A DNA stretch of 64,000 bases from Muribaculaceae bacterium (GTDB taxonomy: Bacteria; Bacteroidota; Bacteroidia; Bacteroidales; Muribaculaceae): contig JAFLTP010000001.1 of assembly GCA_022510405.1 (NCBI GenBank), forward strand, positions 1-64,000, written 5' to 3'. The notes beneath the pieces are model-generated. The model searched no databases. It was not told the DNA's origin and worked only from the letters and a program-made list of their open reading frames with translations. The translations under genes and the position numbers were made by a program. Numbering within the stretch: position 1 is the first letter of the stretch; every line of letters begins with the position of its first letter. Positions 34,359 through 45,377 of this stretch are shown in pieces.

Positions 34359-36302
34359 TTATGCGAAACATAGCCATGCTATACCTGCAAGGACAACGGC
34401 TCCGGTGATATACCATCCCACATAACTTTGGACTTCACCGCTCTGCATGCCTCTGATTCTAAATGAAACACTTTGAGTGACCTTTGCAAAACCATCCATT
34501 GTAGCATCGATGACATGGCGGTCGAACCATGCGATACTCTTACAGATGATATTGAAAATGATCTTATGAGTGATAAACATATAGATTTCATCCCAATAGA
34601 AACGACGGTTGGCAGCTTTCCAGAGGGCAGGCCATGCATCCTTGAACTGGGCGGGAAGTTTGTTTGGTTTCATATACATCAAGGCAGCCAGACCTATACC
34701 CACGCAAGCCACTATCAAGCTTGTACAAGCCACCGGAGCCTCGATATGGATATGATAAGGTTCTCCGTTCCAAGTAACAAACTCACCGAACTGAATCCAA
34801 CCTGCACAGATAGATACACCGGCAAGAATGATCAAAGGAAGTGACATCTGCCATGGGCCATCGTGAGGTTTATGTTCTTTATAATGAGGATTTTCTTCGC
34901 CCCAGAATACGAGGAAGTAAAGACGGAACATATAGAAAGCGGTCAGACCGGCCACCATAGTCATCCAAGCTCCCCAGAACCAATGACGGTTGAACATAGC
35001 TGCGAGCATTTCGTCTTTAGAGAAGAAGCCTGCAAAGGGCCATATACCTGCAATGGCGAGACATCCGATAAGGAAAGTCCAATGGGTGATTGGCATATAT
35101 TTTCTGAGTCCACCCATAGCTGTGTATTCGTTGCTGTGAACAGCATGGATAAGAGCACCGGCTCCGAGGAAGAGGAGGGCTTTAAACATAGCGTGAGTGA
35201 AGAGGTGGAACATACCTGCCATATATCCCAAACCTGAGTAATGCACCCCTTCGATCGGTTGGTCGTAAGCGACACCGAGCGACACCATCATGAAAGCGAT
35301 CTGGGAGATAGTGGAGAATGCGAGGATTCTCTTGATATCTGTCTGAGCACATGCCACCATTGCGGCATAGAATGCCGTGATGGCTCCGACGCAGCAGATA
35401 AATGTTAGAGAAGTATCGACCACGCAATAAAGCGGGAACATTCTTGCCACGAGATATACACCGGCCACAACCATAGTAGCGGCATGGATGAGTGCGGACA
35501 CAGGTGTCGGACCTTCCATAGCATCCGGCAACCAAATATGTAAAGGCATCATCGCTGACTTACCCATACCACCTGTGAAGATGAGCACCATAGCTACAGT
35601 GAGTACGGAGGCACCCATATATGTTGCACCGCCGGTGGTTCCCAGAACCAATTCAGGATTTTGGGTGAGTTCGATGAAGTTGAATGTGTCGGTGTAGTAC
35701 GAAAGTAAAAGGATACCGATCAGGAAGCCGAGGTCAGCAAACCTTGTTACAATAAAAGCTTTCTTTGAAGCAGAAACAGCGCTCGGAAGCTTATAGAAGA
35801 ACCCGATAAGCAAATAAGAAGAAACACCCACAAGTTCCCAGAAAATATACATCTGGAAAATATTGGTTGCAACTACGAGACCGAGCATAGAGAAAGTGAA
35901 GAGAGAAAGGAACGCATAGTAACGTTGGAATCCGTGTTCTCCTTCCATATAACCCCAGCTGTAAAGATGCACCATAAAAGAAATAGTGGTGATCACAACG
36001 AGCATCAAGGCGGATATGGGATCCAAAAGGAAACCAAGTTTCACCACGAGTGTTTGAGTGAAAGCGAGCCAAGTGACGTCAAACACCTGGTATTGCTGAC
36101 GTACTCCTTCAAAAATAAAAGCAGGGTCACCGCTGAAATAATAAGTGCAGGCCACTATATAGGCTAATACCGCTGTTGTACCCAACATCGCTATACCGAT
36201 AAATCCTGCCACCTTATGCGACATCTTCATTCCCAACAATCCCAAAAGCAGGAAAGTGAAAAGAGGAAACGCAAGGATTAGAATAGGAATTGTTGCCTCC
36301 AT
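34359..36302 (-). CDS. nuoL: NADH-quinone oxidoreductase-like subunit L
   Basis: 647 residues, about 16 TM helices; the distal antiporter-like subunit with the long lateral helix. FWELVGVSSYLLIGFFY carries the conserved Glu, MMPLHIWLPDAMEGPTPVSALIHAATMV the channel helix, and THAMFKALLFLGAGALIHAVH the conserved His/Lys segment. The start is 3 bp after the nuoK stop. The C-terminal ~100 residues (RRFYWDEIYMFITHKI onward) are the lateral-helix end. Confidence 0.96.
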   Translation of the reverse strand: MEATIPILILAFPLFTFLLLGLLGMKMSHKVAGFIGIAMLGTTAVLAYIVACTYYFSGDPAFIFEGVRQQYQVFDVTWLAFTQTLVVKLGFLLDPISALMLVVITTISFMVHLYSWGYMEGEHGFQRYYAFLSLFTFSMLGLVVATNIFQMYIFWELVGVSSYLLIGFFYKLPSAVSASKKAFIVTRFADLGFLIGILLLSYYTDTFNFIELTQNPELVLGTTGGATYMGASVLTVAMVLIFTGGMGKSAMMPLHIWLPDAMEGPTPVSALIHAATMVVAGVYLVARMFPLYCVVDTSLTFICCVGAITAFYAAMVACAQTDIKRILAFSTISQIAFMMVSLGVAYDQPIEGVHYSGLGYMAGMFHLFTHAMFKALLFLGAGALIHAVHSNEYTAMGGLRKYMPITHWTFLIGCLAIAGIWPFAGFFSKDEMLAAMFNRHWFWGAWMTMVAGLTAFYMFRLYFLVFWGEENPHYKEHKPHDGPWQMSLPLIILAGVSICAGWIQFGEFVTWNGEPYHIHIEAPVACTSLIVACVGIGLAALMYMKPNKLPAQFKDAWPALWKAANRRFYWDEIYMFITHKIIFNIICKSIAWFDRHVIDATMDGFAKVTQSVSFRIRGMQSGEVQSYVGWYITGAVVLAGIAWLCFA

Positions 36303-36305
36303 ATC

Positions 36306-36617
36306 TTAAAATCTCATTTGTTTAACTTCGTTGATGTCGGTGTTTCCAACCGCACGATAGATATTGATGATTATTGCAATCGCGATAGCGGTTTCAGCTG
36401 CAGCAAGAGCTACGGCGAAAAGAGTGAAAATCATACCTTCCATGCTACCCGGGAAAAGGTAACGGTTGAAAATCACAAAATTGAGGTCGGCGCTGTTGAG
36501 CATAAGCTCAAGAGAAATCAATATCGCGATAAGGTTTTTTCTGGTCATAAAACCATAGATGCCGCACACGAACATAATGACGCTCGGCACCAGATACCAT
36601 AACATACTTAAATCCAT
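36306..36617 (-). CDS. nuoK: NADH-quinone oxidoreductase-like subunit K
   Basis: 103 residues, three TM helices, the usual size. Conserved Glu residues in SLELMLNSADLNFVIF (helix 2) and ALAAAETAIAIAIIINIYR (helix 3) are part of the buried polar axis of proton pumping. It lies 6 bp after nuoJ and 3 bp before nuoL. Confidence 0.96.
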   Translation of the reverse strand: MDLSMLWYLVPSVIMFVCGIYGFMTRKNLIAILISLELMLNSADLNFVIFNRYLFPGSMEGMIFTLFAVALAAAETAIAIAIIINIYRAVGNTDINEVKQMRF

Positions 36618-36623
36618 AATTCC

Positions 36624-37154
36624 TTAAACTTCTTTACGAGCGATAGTGACACCGCCGATTATACATGCCAAAAGGAGGACAGAAATAGCCTCAAAAGGAA
36701 GGAGGTATTGGAATCTTTCGCCACCGGTGAAAGCCACACCAATGTCATGCATTGTTATAGTGTTGCTTGCGGCAAGACATTGTTCCAAAGAAAGGCCGTG
36801 GATCAAAGGCATGTAGAAAATTGCGAAAATTAAAAGAACGAGAGCTGCGGCAGAGACCAGGAATCCCCATAGCTTTCGATGGCTTTTCCCGGCAGTAGCT
36901 TGTTCATTAGGCTTGTTGGTAAGCAAAATTGCGAAAACGAACAGCACCATGATACCTCCGGCATACACAGCGATTTGGACAGCACCCAGGAATTGATATC
37001 CCATTTGGAAATAAAATATCGCTGTTCCCAGCAGTACAAACAATAAATATGTGGCTGCCCTAAGTATCTTTTTTGCGGTCACAGCCTTGATTGAAAAAAT
37101 CAGGAGGCAAATTGCCACACAAAAATATAGAACTATATTACCTACAGAATCCAT
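36624..37154 (-). CDS. nuoJ: NADH-quinone oxidoreductase-like subunit J
   Basis: 176 residues, five TM helices, normal length. YQFLGAVQIAVYAGGIMVLFVFAILL is the conserved helix 3 with the pi-bulge region that connects the quinone site to the proton channels. It begins 76 bp after the nuoI stop; the gap carries GTTTGAAA-type heptamers. It ends 6 bp before nuoK. Confidence 0.95.
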   Translation of the reverse strand: MDSVGNIVLYFCVAICLLIFSIKAVTAKKILRAATYLLFVLLGTAIFYFQMGYQFLGAVQIAVYAGGIMVLFVFAILLTNKPNEQATAGKSHRKLWGFLVSAAALVLLIFAIFYMPLIHGLSLEQCLAASNTITMHDIGVAFTGGERFQYLLPFEAISVLLLACIIGGVTIARKEV

Positions 37155-37230
37155 TATGATGTTTGAAAGTTGAAAGTTTAGGTTTTTTAGTGTTAAAGAG
37201 CTTAAGCTTCTTTACCTGAGACAATATTGA

Positions 37231-38028
37231 TTAATTTTCCGGTTTAGGTTCTTCCGATTTGGGTTCCTCAGGTTTAGGGGTTTCGGGCTTTGGAACTTCC
37301 GGTTTGGGTTCCTCAGGTTTTGGAGTTTCCGGTTTAGGTTCTTCCGGTTTAGGAATTTCTGACTTAGTTTCCTCAGGTTTTGGAGCCGATTCTTCAGGTT
37401 TAGGGGCCGGAGTTTCAGGTTTCGGAGCTTCTGATGCCGGGGAAGAAGCTGCTGCCGCAGCGGCGGCTTCCCTTTCGGCTTTTATTTTAGCAGCTTTTGC
37501 CAAAGCTTCAGCCTTTATTTTAGCCAATTTTTCCGGATCCATAGCCGGTTTTGGAGGAGCAGCGGGTTCATCCTTAGGTTCGGGACGATAATTCAACTGT
37601 TTCACCAATGAGTTTCTCGTGAAAGTGGCTTGTTCGAAATCGTTGGAAAACTCAAGTGCATCTTGAGGACAAGTTGTGACACAAAGCATACAGAAGGTAC
37701 AACTTCCGAGGTCGTACATATACTTGTCAAGTTTCCTCTTTTTCTTACCATCCAGCAGGTCGACCATTTTAGTTGTGAGTTGAATTGTACCGTTAGGACA
37801 ATTCATCTGACAAATACCGCAACCGATGCATTTATGTCTACCTTCCTTATCATAAATCAAGGTCAGTTCAGCCCTGAACCTGTCAGCTATCTGTAAAGAG
37901 GCGCGGTTCTCGGGATACTGTTCCGTGATTTTCGGAGTCACGAGTTCTTTTCCGGTCACCACCATACCGTCTACAAGGCTTTTCAGACCTTTGGCGGCTT
38001 CCGTAAAATATTCCTTAATACTACCCAT
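37231..38028 (-). CDS. nuoI: Complex I 2x[4Fe-4S] subunit I with long Pro/Lys/Glu tail
   Basis: 265 residues; the usual NuoI has 160-180. The ferredoxin-like core holds two cluster motifs, CIGCGICQMNCP and CTFCMLCVTTCP (about 80-135). From about residue 165 a charged helix (KLAKIKAEALAKAAKIKAE) and an Ala/Ser stretch lead into a tail with ten PKPE units and one PKSE, in exact 5-residue steps near the end (PKPEEPKPETPKPEE). The tail is probably an extended, negatively balanced spacer facing the cytoplasm. The gene is 93 bp after atpG, not after nuoH as in other bacteria. Confidence 0.93.
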   Translation of the reverse strand: MGSIKEYFTEAAKGLKSLVDGMVVTGKELVTPKITEQYPENRASLQIADRFRAELTLIYDKEGRHKCIGCGICQMNCPNGTIQLTTKMVDLLDGKKKRKLDKYMYDLGSCTFCMLCVTTCPQDALEFSNDFEQATFTRNSLVKQLNYRPEPKDEPAAPPKPAMDPEKLAKIKAEALAKAAKIKAEREAAAAAAASSPASEAPKPETPAPKPEESAPKPEETKSEIPKPEEPKPETPKPEEPKPEVPKPETPKPEEPKSEEPKPEN

Positions 38029-38121
38029 TAATTGGTTTAGTTGTTATTGTTTTTTAATGTTTTTATTATAGTTGCAGCTCTTTAGTTTTAGGAGCTAAAT
38101 AAGCTAATGCAGGTTTTTTAC

Positions 38122-39012
38122 CTATCTTTCAGTTTGACCACCAAGTATATCGAGCAATTCGGTAGTGATGGCTTGCTGACGGAGTTTATTATATTCGAGT
38201 TGCAGTTCTTCAAGGAGTTTCTTTGCGTTGTCGTTTGCACTTTGCATTGCCATAACCCTTGCGGCCTGTTCGGAGGCACGGTTCTCAATAGTTATTTCCT
38301 GCATAGTGGACAGCACAAACATAGGAAGCACTTCATTGAAGATGCTGTCGGGATCCGGTTCAAAAAGATAGAACTTATTGTCATCTTTTTTATCTGAATC
38401 ACCCTCAGACTTCACTTCCGGACTCACCGGGAACAGAGTTTCAGTCTTGGGTCGTTGTTTGCTCATCGAAATGAAACGCATGTACACTGTCTGGACCAGG
38501 TCAAAAGTACCGTTTTGGAATTTTTCCTTAAGTCCGTTGGTAAAATCGTTGACAGTTTCGGCAAGCATTTTTGAATCCACTCCTTCACCGGGATGCACCA
38601 CAGTGACATTGGGGAGGTCAAGTTTTTTTGCAGCGTTTGCAATCTTCTTACCCACCGGGATAACCGTGATATGAGCATTTCCATGCTCTTCACGGATTTG
38701 TCTCAGTTGAATGAGAAGGTATTTGAAAATATTGATATTATATGCACCGCAAAGACCATCGTCACTACCGAAAACTACAATGGCTGCATTTTTCACCTCA
38801 CGCTTTGTGATCAATGGGGAGTCGAACTCAAGACCTGTAGCGAGGAGGTGACCCATTATGGAATCCACTTGAAGCCTGAAGGGCAACAAGCGTTTGAGTT
38901 CCATTTCGTTCTTATGGACCTTTGCGGAAGATATCATCTTCATAGCGCCGGTGATTTTCTCACTCGACGATACGGAACCTATTCTTAATCTTAAGGCTTT
39001 TAATGTAGCCAT
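38122..39012 (-). CDS. atpG: ATP synthase gamma subunit
   Basis: 296 residues, central rotor stalk of F1. N-terminal helix KALRLRIGSVSSSEKITGAMKMISSAK and C-terminal helix MAMQSANDNAKKLLEELQLEYNKLRQQAITTELLDILGG form the coiled coil that turns inside the alpha3beta3 ring. An insertion rich in Asp/Lys (SEGDSDKKDDNKFY) in the middle is a little longer than in E. coli. It is the last gene of the ATP synthase block, 101 bp after atpA, and nuoI follows. Confidence 0.95.
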   Translation of the reverse strand: MATLKALRLRIGSVSSSEKITGAMKMISSAKVHKNEMELKRLLPFRLQVDSIMGHLLATGLEFDSPLITKREVKNAAIVVFGSDDGLCGAYNINIFKYLLIQLRQIREEHGNAHITVIPVGKKIANAAKKLDLPNVTVVHPGEGVDSKMLAETVNDFTNGLKEKFQNGTFDLVQTVYMRFISMSKQRPKTETLFPVSPEVKSEGDSDKKDDNKFYLFEPDPDSIFNEVLPMFVLSTMQEITIENRASEQAARVMAMQSANDNAKKLLEELQLEYNKLRQQAITTELLDILGGQTER

Positions 39013-39013
39013 T

Positions 39014-39110
39014 TGGTGAGTTGTGGGTTGTAGGTTGTGAGTTGTGAGTTGTGAGTTGTTGGTTGTGAGTTGTGAGTTCTTAAAACTTAAAACTTAAAAC
39101 TCAAAACTTA
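39014..39110. repeat. Inverted heptamer repeats between atpA and atpG
   Basis: The whole gap between atpA and atpG is built of 7-bp units: about nine GTGAGTT/GTGGGTT/GTAGGTT units, followed by about four CTTAAAA/CTCAAAA units. The latter are reverse-complement forms of the same family, so the transcript could fold into a long AU-rich hairpin between the two cistrons. Confidence 0.85.
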
Positions 39111-39113
39111 TAT

Positions 39114-40685
39114 TTATTTATATCTTGCAGAGATTTCAGCAGCGCTCTCTTTCAGTTTGTTTTCTACTTCATCATTGAGGATACCTTTTCTTAAAGTATC
39201 GAGAACATCGGGATGTTTAGCCTTAAGGAGCTGGATGAACAAACCTTCGAATTCTTTTACCTTATCCAATGGCACATTTTCAAGGAGACCGTTTACACCG
39301 CAATAAATCACCGCGATTTCATTTTCAACGGGCCATGGTTGATATTGAGGTTGGATGAGAAGCTGTTGGTTTTTACGACCTCTATCTATAACTTTTGCAG
39401 TAACGGGGTCGATATCACCACCGAATTTTGTGAAGGCCTCAAGTTCACGGAACTGAGCTTGCGCGATCTTCAAGGTACCAGCCACTTTCTTCATCGCCTT
39501 GATCTGTGCGTTACCACCTACACGCGATACAGAGATACCTACATTAATTGCAGGACGAATACCTTGGTTGAACAAACTTGTCTCAAGGAAGATCTGTCCA
39601 TCGGTGATAGAAATAACGTTTGTGGGAATGTATGCGGATACGTCACCAGCCTGGGTTTCGATAATCGGAAGAGCCGTAAGTGAACCGCCACCTTTCACGA
39701 TGGGTTTAAGCACTTCCGGAAGGTCGTTCATATTAGATGCCACTTCCTGATTGTCGATAATCTTTGCAGCACGTTCAAGAAGACGAGAATGCAGATAGAA
39801 GATATCGCCGGGGTAAGCCTCACGTCCGGAGGGACGTTTCAAGATAAGTGAAATTTCACGATAGGCCACAGCCTGTTTTGAGAGGTCATCATAAACGATT
39901 AGGGCGTCACGACCGGTGTCGCGGAAATATTCACCGATAGCCACTCCTGCAAACGGGCTGTAGTATCTCATAGATGCGGAGTCGGAAGCACTTGCGGCCA
40001 CAACAACCGTATATTCCATAGCGCCATACTTTTCAAGAGTATGCACCAAAGAAGCGATTGTTGATCCTTTCTGACCGATAGCCACGTAGATACAATAAAC
40101 CGGTTTGCCGTCAAGATAATTTTGACGTTGATTGATTATTGTGTCAATAGCGATAGCTGTTTTACCGATCTGACGGTCGCCGATTATAAGCTCACGCTGT
40201 CCGCGTCCAATTGGAATCATGGCATCGACAGCCTTGATACCGGTTTGAAGCGGCTGGTTCACCGGTTGACGGAAGATAACTCCGGGAGCCTTTCTTTCGA
40301 GCGGCATATTGATAAGTTTACCTTCGATAGGTCCTTTGCCGTCGATAGGTTCGCCAAGGATATTGATAACACGTCCGAGAAGACCTTCGCCAACAGGAAT
40401 TGAAGCGATTTCACCGGTTCTTTTCACCGACATGTTTTCAGTGACATCGTTAACGTTATTGAGCAACACAACGCCCACGTTGCTTTCCTCAAGGTTAAGA
40501 GCCACACCCTTTACGCCGTTTTCAAACTCAACGAGTTCATTTGAACGGACATTTTCGAGACCGTAAACATGGGCAACCCCGTCACCCACCTCGAGTACGG
40601 TGCCCTTTTCCTCGAATTTGGCTTTCGAGGAAACGTTCTCAAGTTGTTTTTTTAATATATCTGATATTTCACTGGGATTTAGCAT
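39114..40685 (-). CDS. atpA: ATP synthase alpha subunit
   Basis: 523 residues, non-catalytic nucleotide-binding subunit of F1. P-loop [11 protein letters not shown] (about 170-180), [15 protein letters not shown], the Arg finger segment [16 protein letters not shown], and [16 protein letters not shown]. Full length with the usual N-terminal delta-binding helix ([15 protein letters not shown]). It lies 8 bp after atpH. Confidence 0.98.
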   Translation of the reverse strand: MLNPSEISDILKKQLENVSSKAKFEEKGTVLEVGDGVAHVYGLENVRSNELVEFENGVKGVALNLEESNVGVVLLNNVNDVTENMSVKRTGEIASIPVGEGLLGRVINILGEPIDGKGPIEGKLINMPLERKAPGVIFRQPVNQPLQTGIKAVDAMIPIGRGQRELIIGDRQIGKTAIAIDTIINQRQNYLDGKPVYCIYVAIGQKGSTIASLVHTLEKYGAMEYTVVVAASASDSASMRYYSPFAGVAIGEYFRDTGRDALIVYDDLSKQAVAYREISLILKRPSGREAYPGDIFYLHSRLLERAAKIIDNQEVASNMNDLPEVLKPIVKGGGSLTALPIIETQAGDVSAYIPTNVISITDGQIFLETSLFNQGIRPAINVGISVSRVGGNAQIKAMKKVAGTLKIAQAQFRELEAFTKFGGDIDPVTAKVIDRGRKNQQLLIQPQYQPWPVENEIAVIYCGVNGLLENVPLDKVKEFEGLFIQLLKAKHPDVLDTLRKGILNDEVENKLKESAAEISARYK

Positions 40686-40693
40686 CTCTTATC

Positions 40694-41230
40694 TTAACTT
40701 AAAAGTGTTTGACGTAGTTGTTCAAGTTCATGGCTCAAAGACGCGTCCATTCTAACAGAGTCGACGTCGATAACGAAACCACCGATTAAGGAAGGATCCA
40801 CCGTTTCTGAAAATTCGAGTTGTGAGTCTTTGAAAGCGTCGGTGACCAATTTCCTGAGTTTGTTCATGCGTGCTTCATCAAGCTTTGAAGCGGTTGTGAT
40901 TTTGGCTTGCGAGATATGGTTTTCCTTGCGGTAAATATCCCGATAAGCCAACATCATGGCATATGCGAATTCTACTCTTTTTTGCGCCAGGATCAACTTC
41001 ACGAACTGATCAAAGATCTCATCTTTAGTTCCGGCTGCAGATAGCAACAAATTTTCTTTATCCTCATCACTTATAAAAGGATTGGAAAGAACCTTTTGCA
41101 AATCCGGATTTTCTCTAAAAGAATCGATGACTTGTTTTGAGAGTTCATAGATTTTTTTAGACTCGCCTTTTTCGAGGGCGAATTTATATAGAGCCTTAGC
41201 GTATCTTCGAGGTATTAGTCCGTTATCCAT
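40694..41230 (-). CDS. atpH: ATP synthase delta subunit (OSCP)
   Basis: 178 residues. N-terminal six-helix domain starting RRYAKALYKFALEKGE, and the C-terminal domain with VDPSLIGGFVIDVDSVRMDASLSHELEQL typical of delta/OSCP. It joins the peripheral stalk b subunits to the top of F1. Its ATG overlaps the atpF stop by one base (TGATG), so the two are coupled. Confidence 0.95.
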   Translation of the reverse strand: MDNGLIPRRYAKALYKFALEKGESKKIYELSKQVIDSFRENPDLQKVLSNPFISDEDKENLLLSAAGTKDEIFDQFVKLILAQKRVEFAYAMMLAYRDIYRKENHISQAKITTASKLDEARMNKLRKLVTDAFKDSQLEFSETVDPSLIGGFVIDVDSVRMDASLSHELEQLRQTLLS

Positions 41231-41724
41231 CAGTTGCTCTGTATTTCGTCAAGCATTTTATCCACCAAAGCGTGGTGACTCTTATCATCAGAAAGGTTAC
41301 CTCTGACCATTTTCTCCGCGATGTCGAGAGAGAATTTGCTCACCTCGTTGCGGAACTGTAGCTCAGCTTCCTTTCTCTGTTGTTCGATAGAAACACGAGC
41401 TGCATCCATGACTTTCTTAGCCTCGTCGGAAGCCTCTTTCCTCGCCTCTTCAATAAGCTGAGTTTTCATTCTTGCGGCCTCTCTCAACATTTCAGCCTGT
41501 TGCTGTTGAGCCTCATCCATGTATTTTTGGGCAGCGGCCTTGGCATTGTCAAGCTGTTCTTTTGCCTCACGGGCATATTCCACTCCTTTATCGATTGTGT
41601 CGGCTCGTTGGTCCATATTTTTAAGAATCACGGGCCATCCCCAAATGGCCAAGACCACAAAGAGGATAATAAAGGATATGAACATCCAGAAAATTAGACC
41701 GAAATCAGGAGTGAACAGTTCCAT
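41230..41724 (-). CDS. atpF: ATP synthase b subunit
   Basis: 164 residues: one N-terminal TM (LIFWMFISFIILFVVLAIWG, about 10-29) followed by a continuous, charged helical stalk (GVEYAREAKEQLDNAKAAAQKY onward) to residue ~150. A single b gene is present, so the peripheral stalk is a homodimer. It follows atpE by 90 bp. Confidence 0.95.
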   Translation of the reverse strand: MELFTPDFGLIFWMFISFIILFVVLAIWGWPVILKNMDQRADTIDKGVEYAREAKEQLDNAKAAAQKYMDEAQQQQAEMLREAARMKTQLIEEARKEASDEAKKVMDAARVSIEQQRKEAELQFRNEVSKFSLDIAEKMVRGNLSDDKSHHALVDKMLDEIQSN

Positions 41725-41814
41725 GTGTTTTAGTTTTAAATGTTGAACAGAGTCTTTTAATATAGCTCTTTGGCATTAAAAGCCAAGTAGCTATGAAAGC
41801 AACTAACGGAATGA

Positions 41815-42072
<258 letters not shown>

Positions 42073-42152
42073 TTAGTTGTTATTGTTTTTTTGTTGTTTA
42101 TGTTGTTATTGTTTCGATAACTAATTTAACTGTATCAGCTATTTAAGACAAT

Positions 42153-43481
42153 TTATGTGGTTTCTACTTTTAGATCAGTTGATTCTGTGTTTTGTGTTTC
42201 AGTCTCTTCCTTTTCATCTTCTTTATGGGCATCATGACCATGGCCTTTGTCAGTACTCATCGATATGAAGATTGTGGCCAGAAGGGTAAATACATATGCC
42301 TGTATGAAGCTTACCAAAACATCAAGGCAAAGCATGAATATTGAGAAAAGTACGGAAATGAAAACTGATCCACCTGCTGCAATCGCTCCGAAAGCTGCAA
42401 ATATGAAAATCAAGAGTGTCAAAGTGATCACAATCATATGTCCGCCCATCATATTTGCGAAAAGACGTACACATAATGCTGCGGGTTTAGTGAAGATACC
42501 GAAGATCTCTATAAACTGCATGATTGGAATCGGGAACTTCAAGAAGAGGGGCACATCCGGCCAGAAAATCTCTTTCCAATAATGCTTTGAACCCATTACG
42601 TTGGTGATCACGAACACCATTATAGCTAAAACCAATGTAATGGCGATATTTCCTGTCAGATTCGCACCACCGGGGAAAATGACTATAAGACCCACAAGGT
42701 TCATCACAAGAATGAAGAAGAAACATGTTAGCAAGAATGGCGCATATTTCCTGGCTCTTTCATGAAGTGTGGATTTTATAACTCCGGTGTAGATGAAATC
42801 TATAAGCATTTCCATGAAACCCACGCCTTTTCTCGGTGCTTTCATACCCTTACGGGCATAGAACCAAACCACAGACATCACCATTGCTGTTACAATCACA
42901 GCGGCGATAAGAAGTGCGAGTACATTCTTGGTTATTGAAATATCGTGGGGTTTGTATTCGCGATAGTAAACTTCATTGAAACCGGCGTAACCGCCTATGA
43001 TAGCCTCCGCCTTGTCGACGTCACCTTGAATTTCCGGATTATTTTTAGCCTCGGCTTTTACCCTGGCTTCCTCTTGGGGAGTCAACGGGAAAATCTGGAC
43101 AACTTTGTTTTTGTGTTTGCTTATGTGAGCAAGGATGAATTGGTAGGTTTTACCGTTCTTTTCGATTGTGACAATACGCGGTTCGGCCACAAGTTCCTCT
43201 TCACCTGTTTTCTCATTTGTGATCCTGACATATTCCTGAAGCTTATGTGAAGAGAAGCTGATCCAAGTGCCGTCATCGGCTCTCACAATTACCGGCAACG
43301 GGATACGATAGACATGGCTGAAAGGAACTTCCCATCCATAGCCGTCGCCAAGGTGATGGAAAATAATCTCCTTCACATTGACCTGACCATCCTCGCTTTC
43401 GGAAGAAGCATAACTTTGCATTGGTATCATTGCTGCCACCAATGCCACAATCGCTAATAATTTATATCTCAATAAACGCAT
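42153..43481 (-). CDS. atpB: ATP synthase a subunit with exported N-terminal extension
   Basis: 442 residues, much longer than the ~270 of E. coli. It begins with a signal-peptide-like segment (KLLAIVALVAAMIPMQSYAS) followed by ~165 periplasmic residues. The canonical a subunit starts near residue 185 (NVLALLIAAVIVTAMVMSVVWFY) and includes CVRLFANMMGGHMIVI with the essential Arg of the half channels. The C-terminal tail is His/Asp/Glu-rich (GHGHDAHKEDEKEE). An extended, exported N-terminus is known in Bacteroidetes a subunits. It overlaps atpC by 13 bp. Confidence 0.95.
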   Translation of the reverse strand: MRLLRYKLLAIVALVAAMIPMQSYASSESEDGQVNVKEIIFHHLGDGYGWEVPFSHVYRIPLPVIVRADDGTWISFSSHKLQEYVRITNEKTGEEELVAEPRIVTIEKNGKTYQFILAHISKHKNKVVQIFPLTPQEEARVKAEAKNNPEIQGDVDKAEAIIGGYAGFNEVYYREYKPHDISITKNVLALLIAAVIVTAMVMSVVWFYARKGMKAPRKGVGFMEMLIDFIYTGVIKSTLHERARKYAPFLLTCFFFILVMNLVGLIVIFPGGANLTGNIAITLVLAIMVFVITNVMGSKHYWKEIFWPDVPLFLKFPIPIMQFIEIFGIFTKPAALCVRLFANMMGGHMIVITLTLLIFIFAAFGAIAAGGSVFISVLFSIFMLCLDVLVSFIQAYVFTLLATIFISMSTDKGHGHDAHKEDEKEETETQNTESTDLKVETT

Positions 43482-43702
43482 ACAGAAATCTTGTTCATAT
43501 CGATATCGGCGAGACCGCCCTTGATATCCACTTTGGTTTCGAGTCCTCCGTTGGAGAATTTCACTTCACCGGGCTTGAGTACGGAAATCAAGGAAGCATG
43601 ATTCTTAAGGACGGTGAATTTACCGGCCACTCCCGGAAGGGTTACAGAATCAACCTCTCCGCTATATGTGATCTCGCTCGGTGATATAATTTCAAGTTTC
43701 AT
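43469..43702 (-). CDS. atpC: ATP synthase epsilon subunit, short form
   Basis: 77 residues, only the N-terminal beta-sandwich (LEIISPSEITYSGEVDSVTLPG, KNHASLISVLKPGEVKF). The C-terminal two-helix domain that inhibits ATP hydrolysis in E. coli and Bacillus is absent. The 13-bp overlap with atpB fixes its 3' end, so this is a naturally short form rather than a frameshift. It lies 83 bp after atpD. Confidence 0.93.
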   Translation of the reverse strand: MKLEIISPSEITYSGEVDSVTLPGVAGKFTVLKNHASLISVLKPGEVKFSNGGLETKVDIKGGLADIDMNKISVCVY

Positions 43703-43785
43703 TTATTAAGTCTTTGTTGTTTTTTTTGTTGTTATTGTTTTTGTTGTATCCTTAAAAACTTTAAACATTAAAAACAATAAAAGCA

Positions 43786-45303
<1,518 letters not shown>

Positions 45304-45377
45304 TTATTGTTGTCGTTGTTATTATAGTAATTGTTGTGTGGCTTATTAATGGAAGTGGGTGTTGGTTCTGCCTAACT

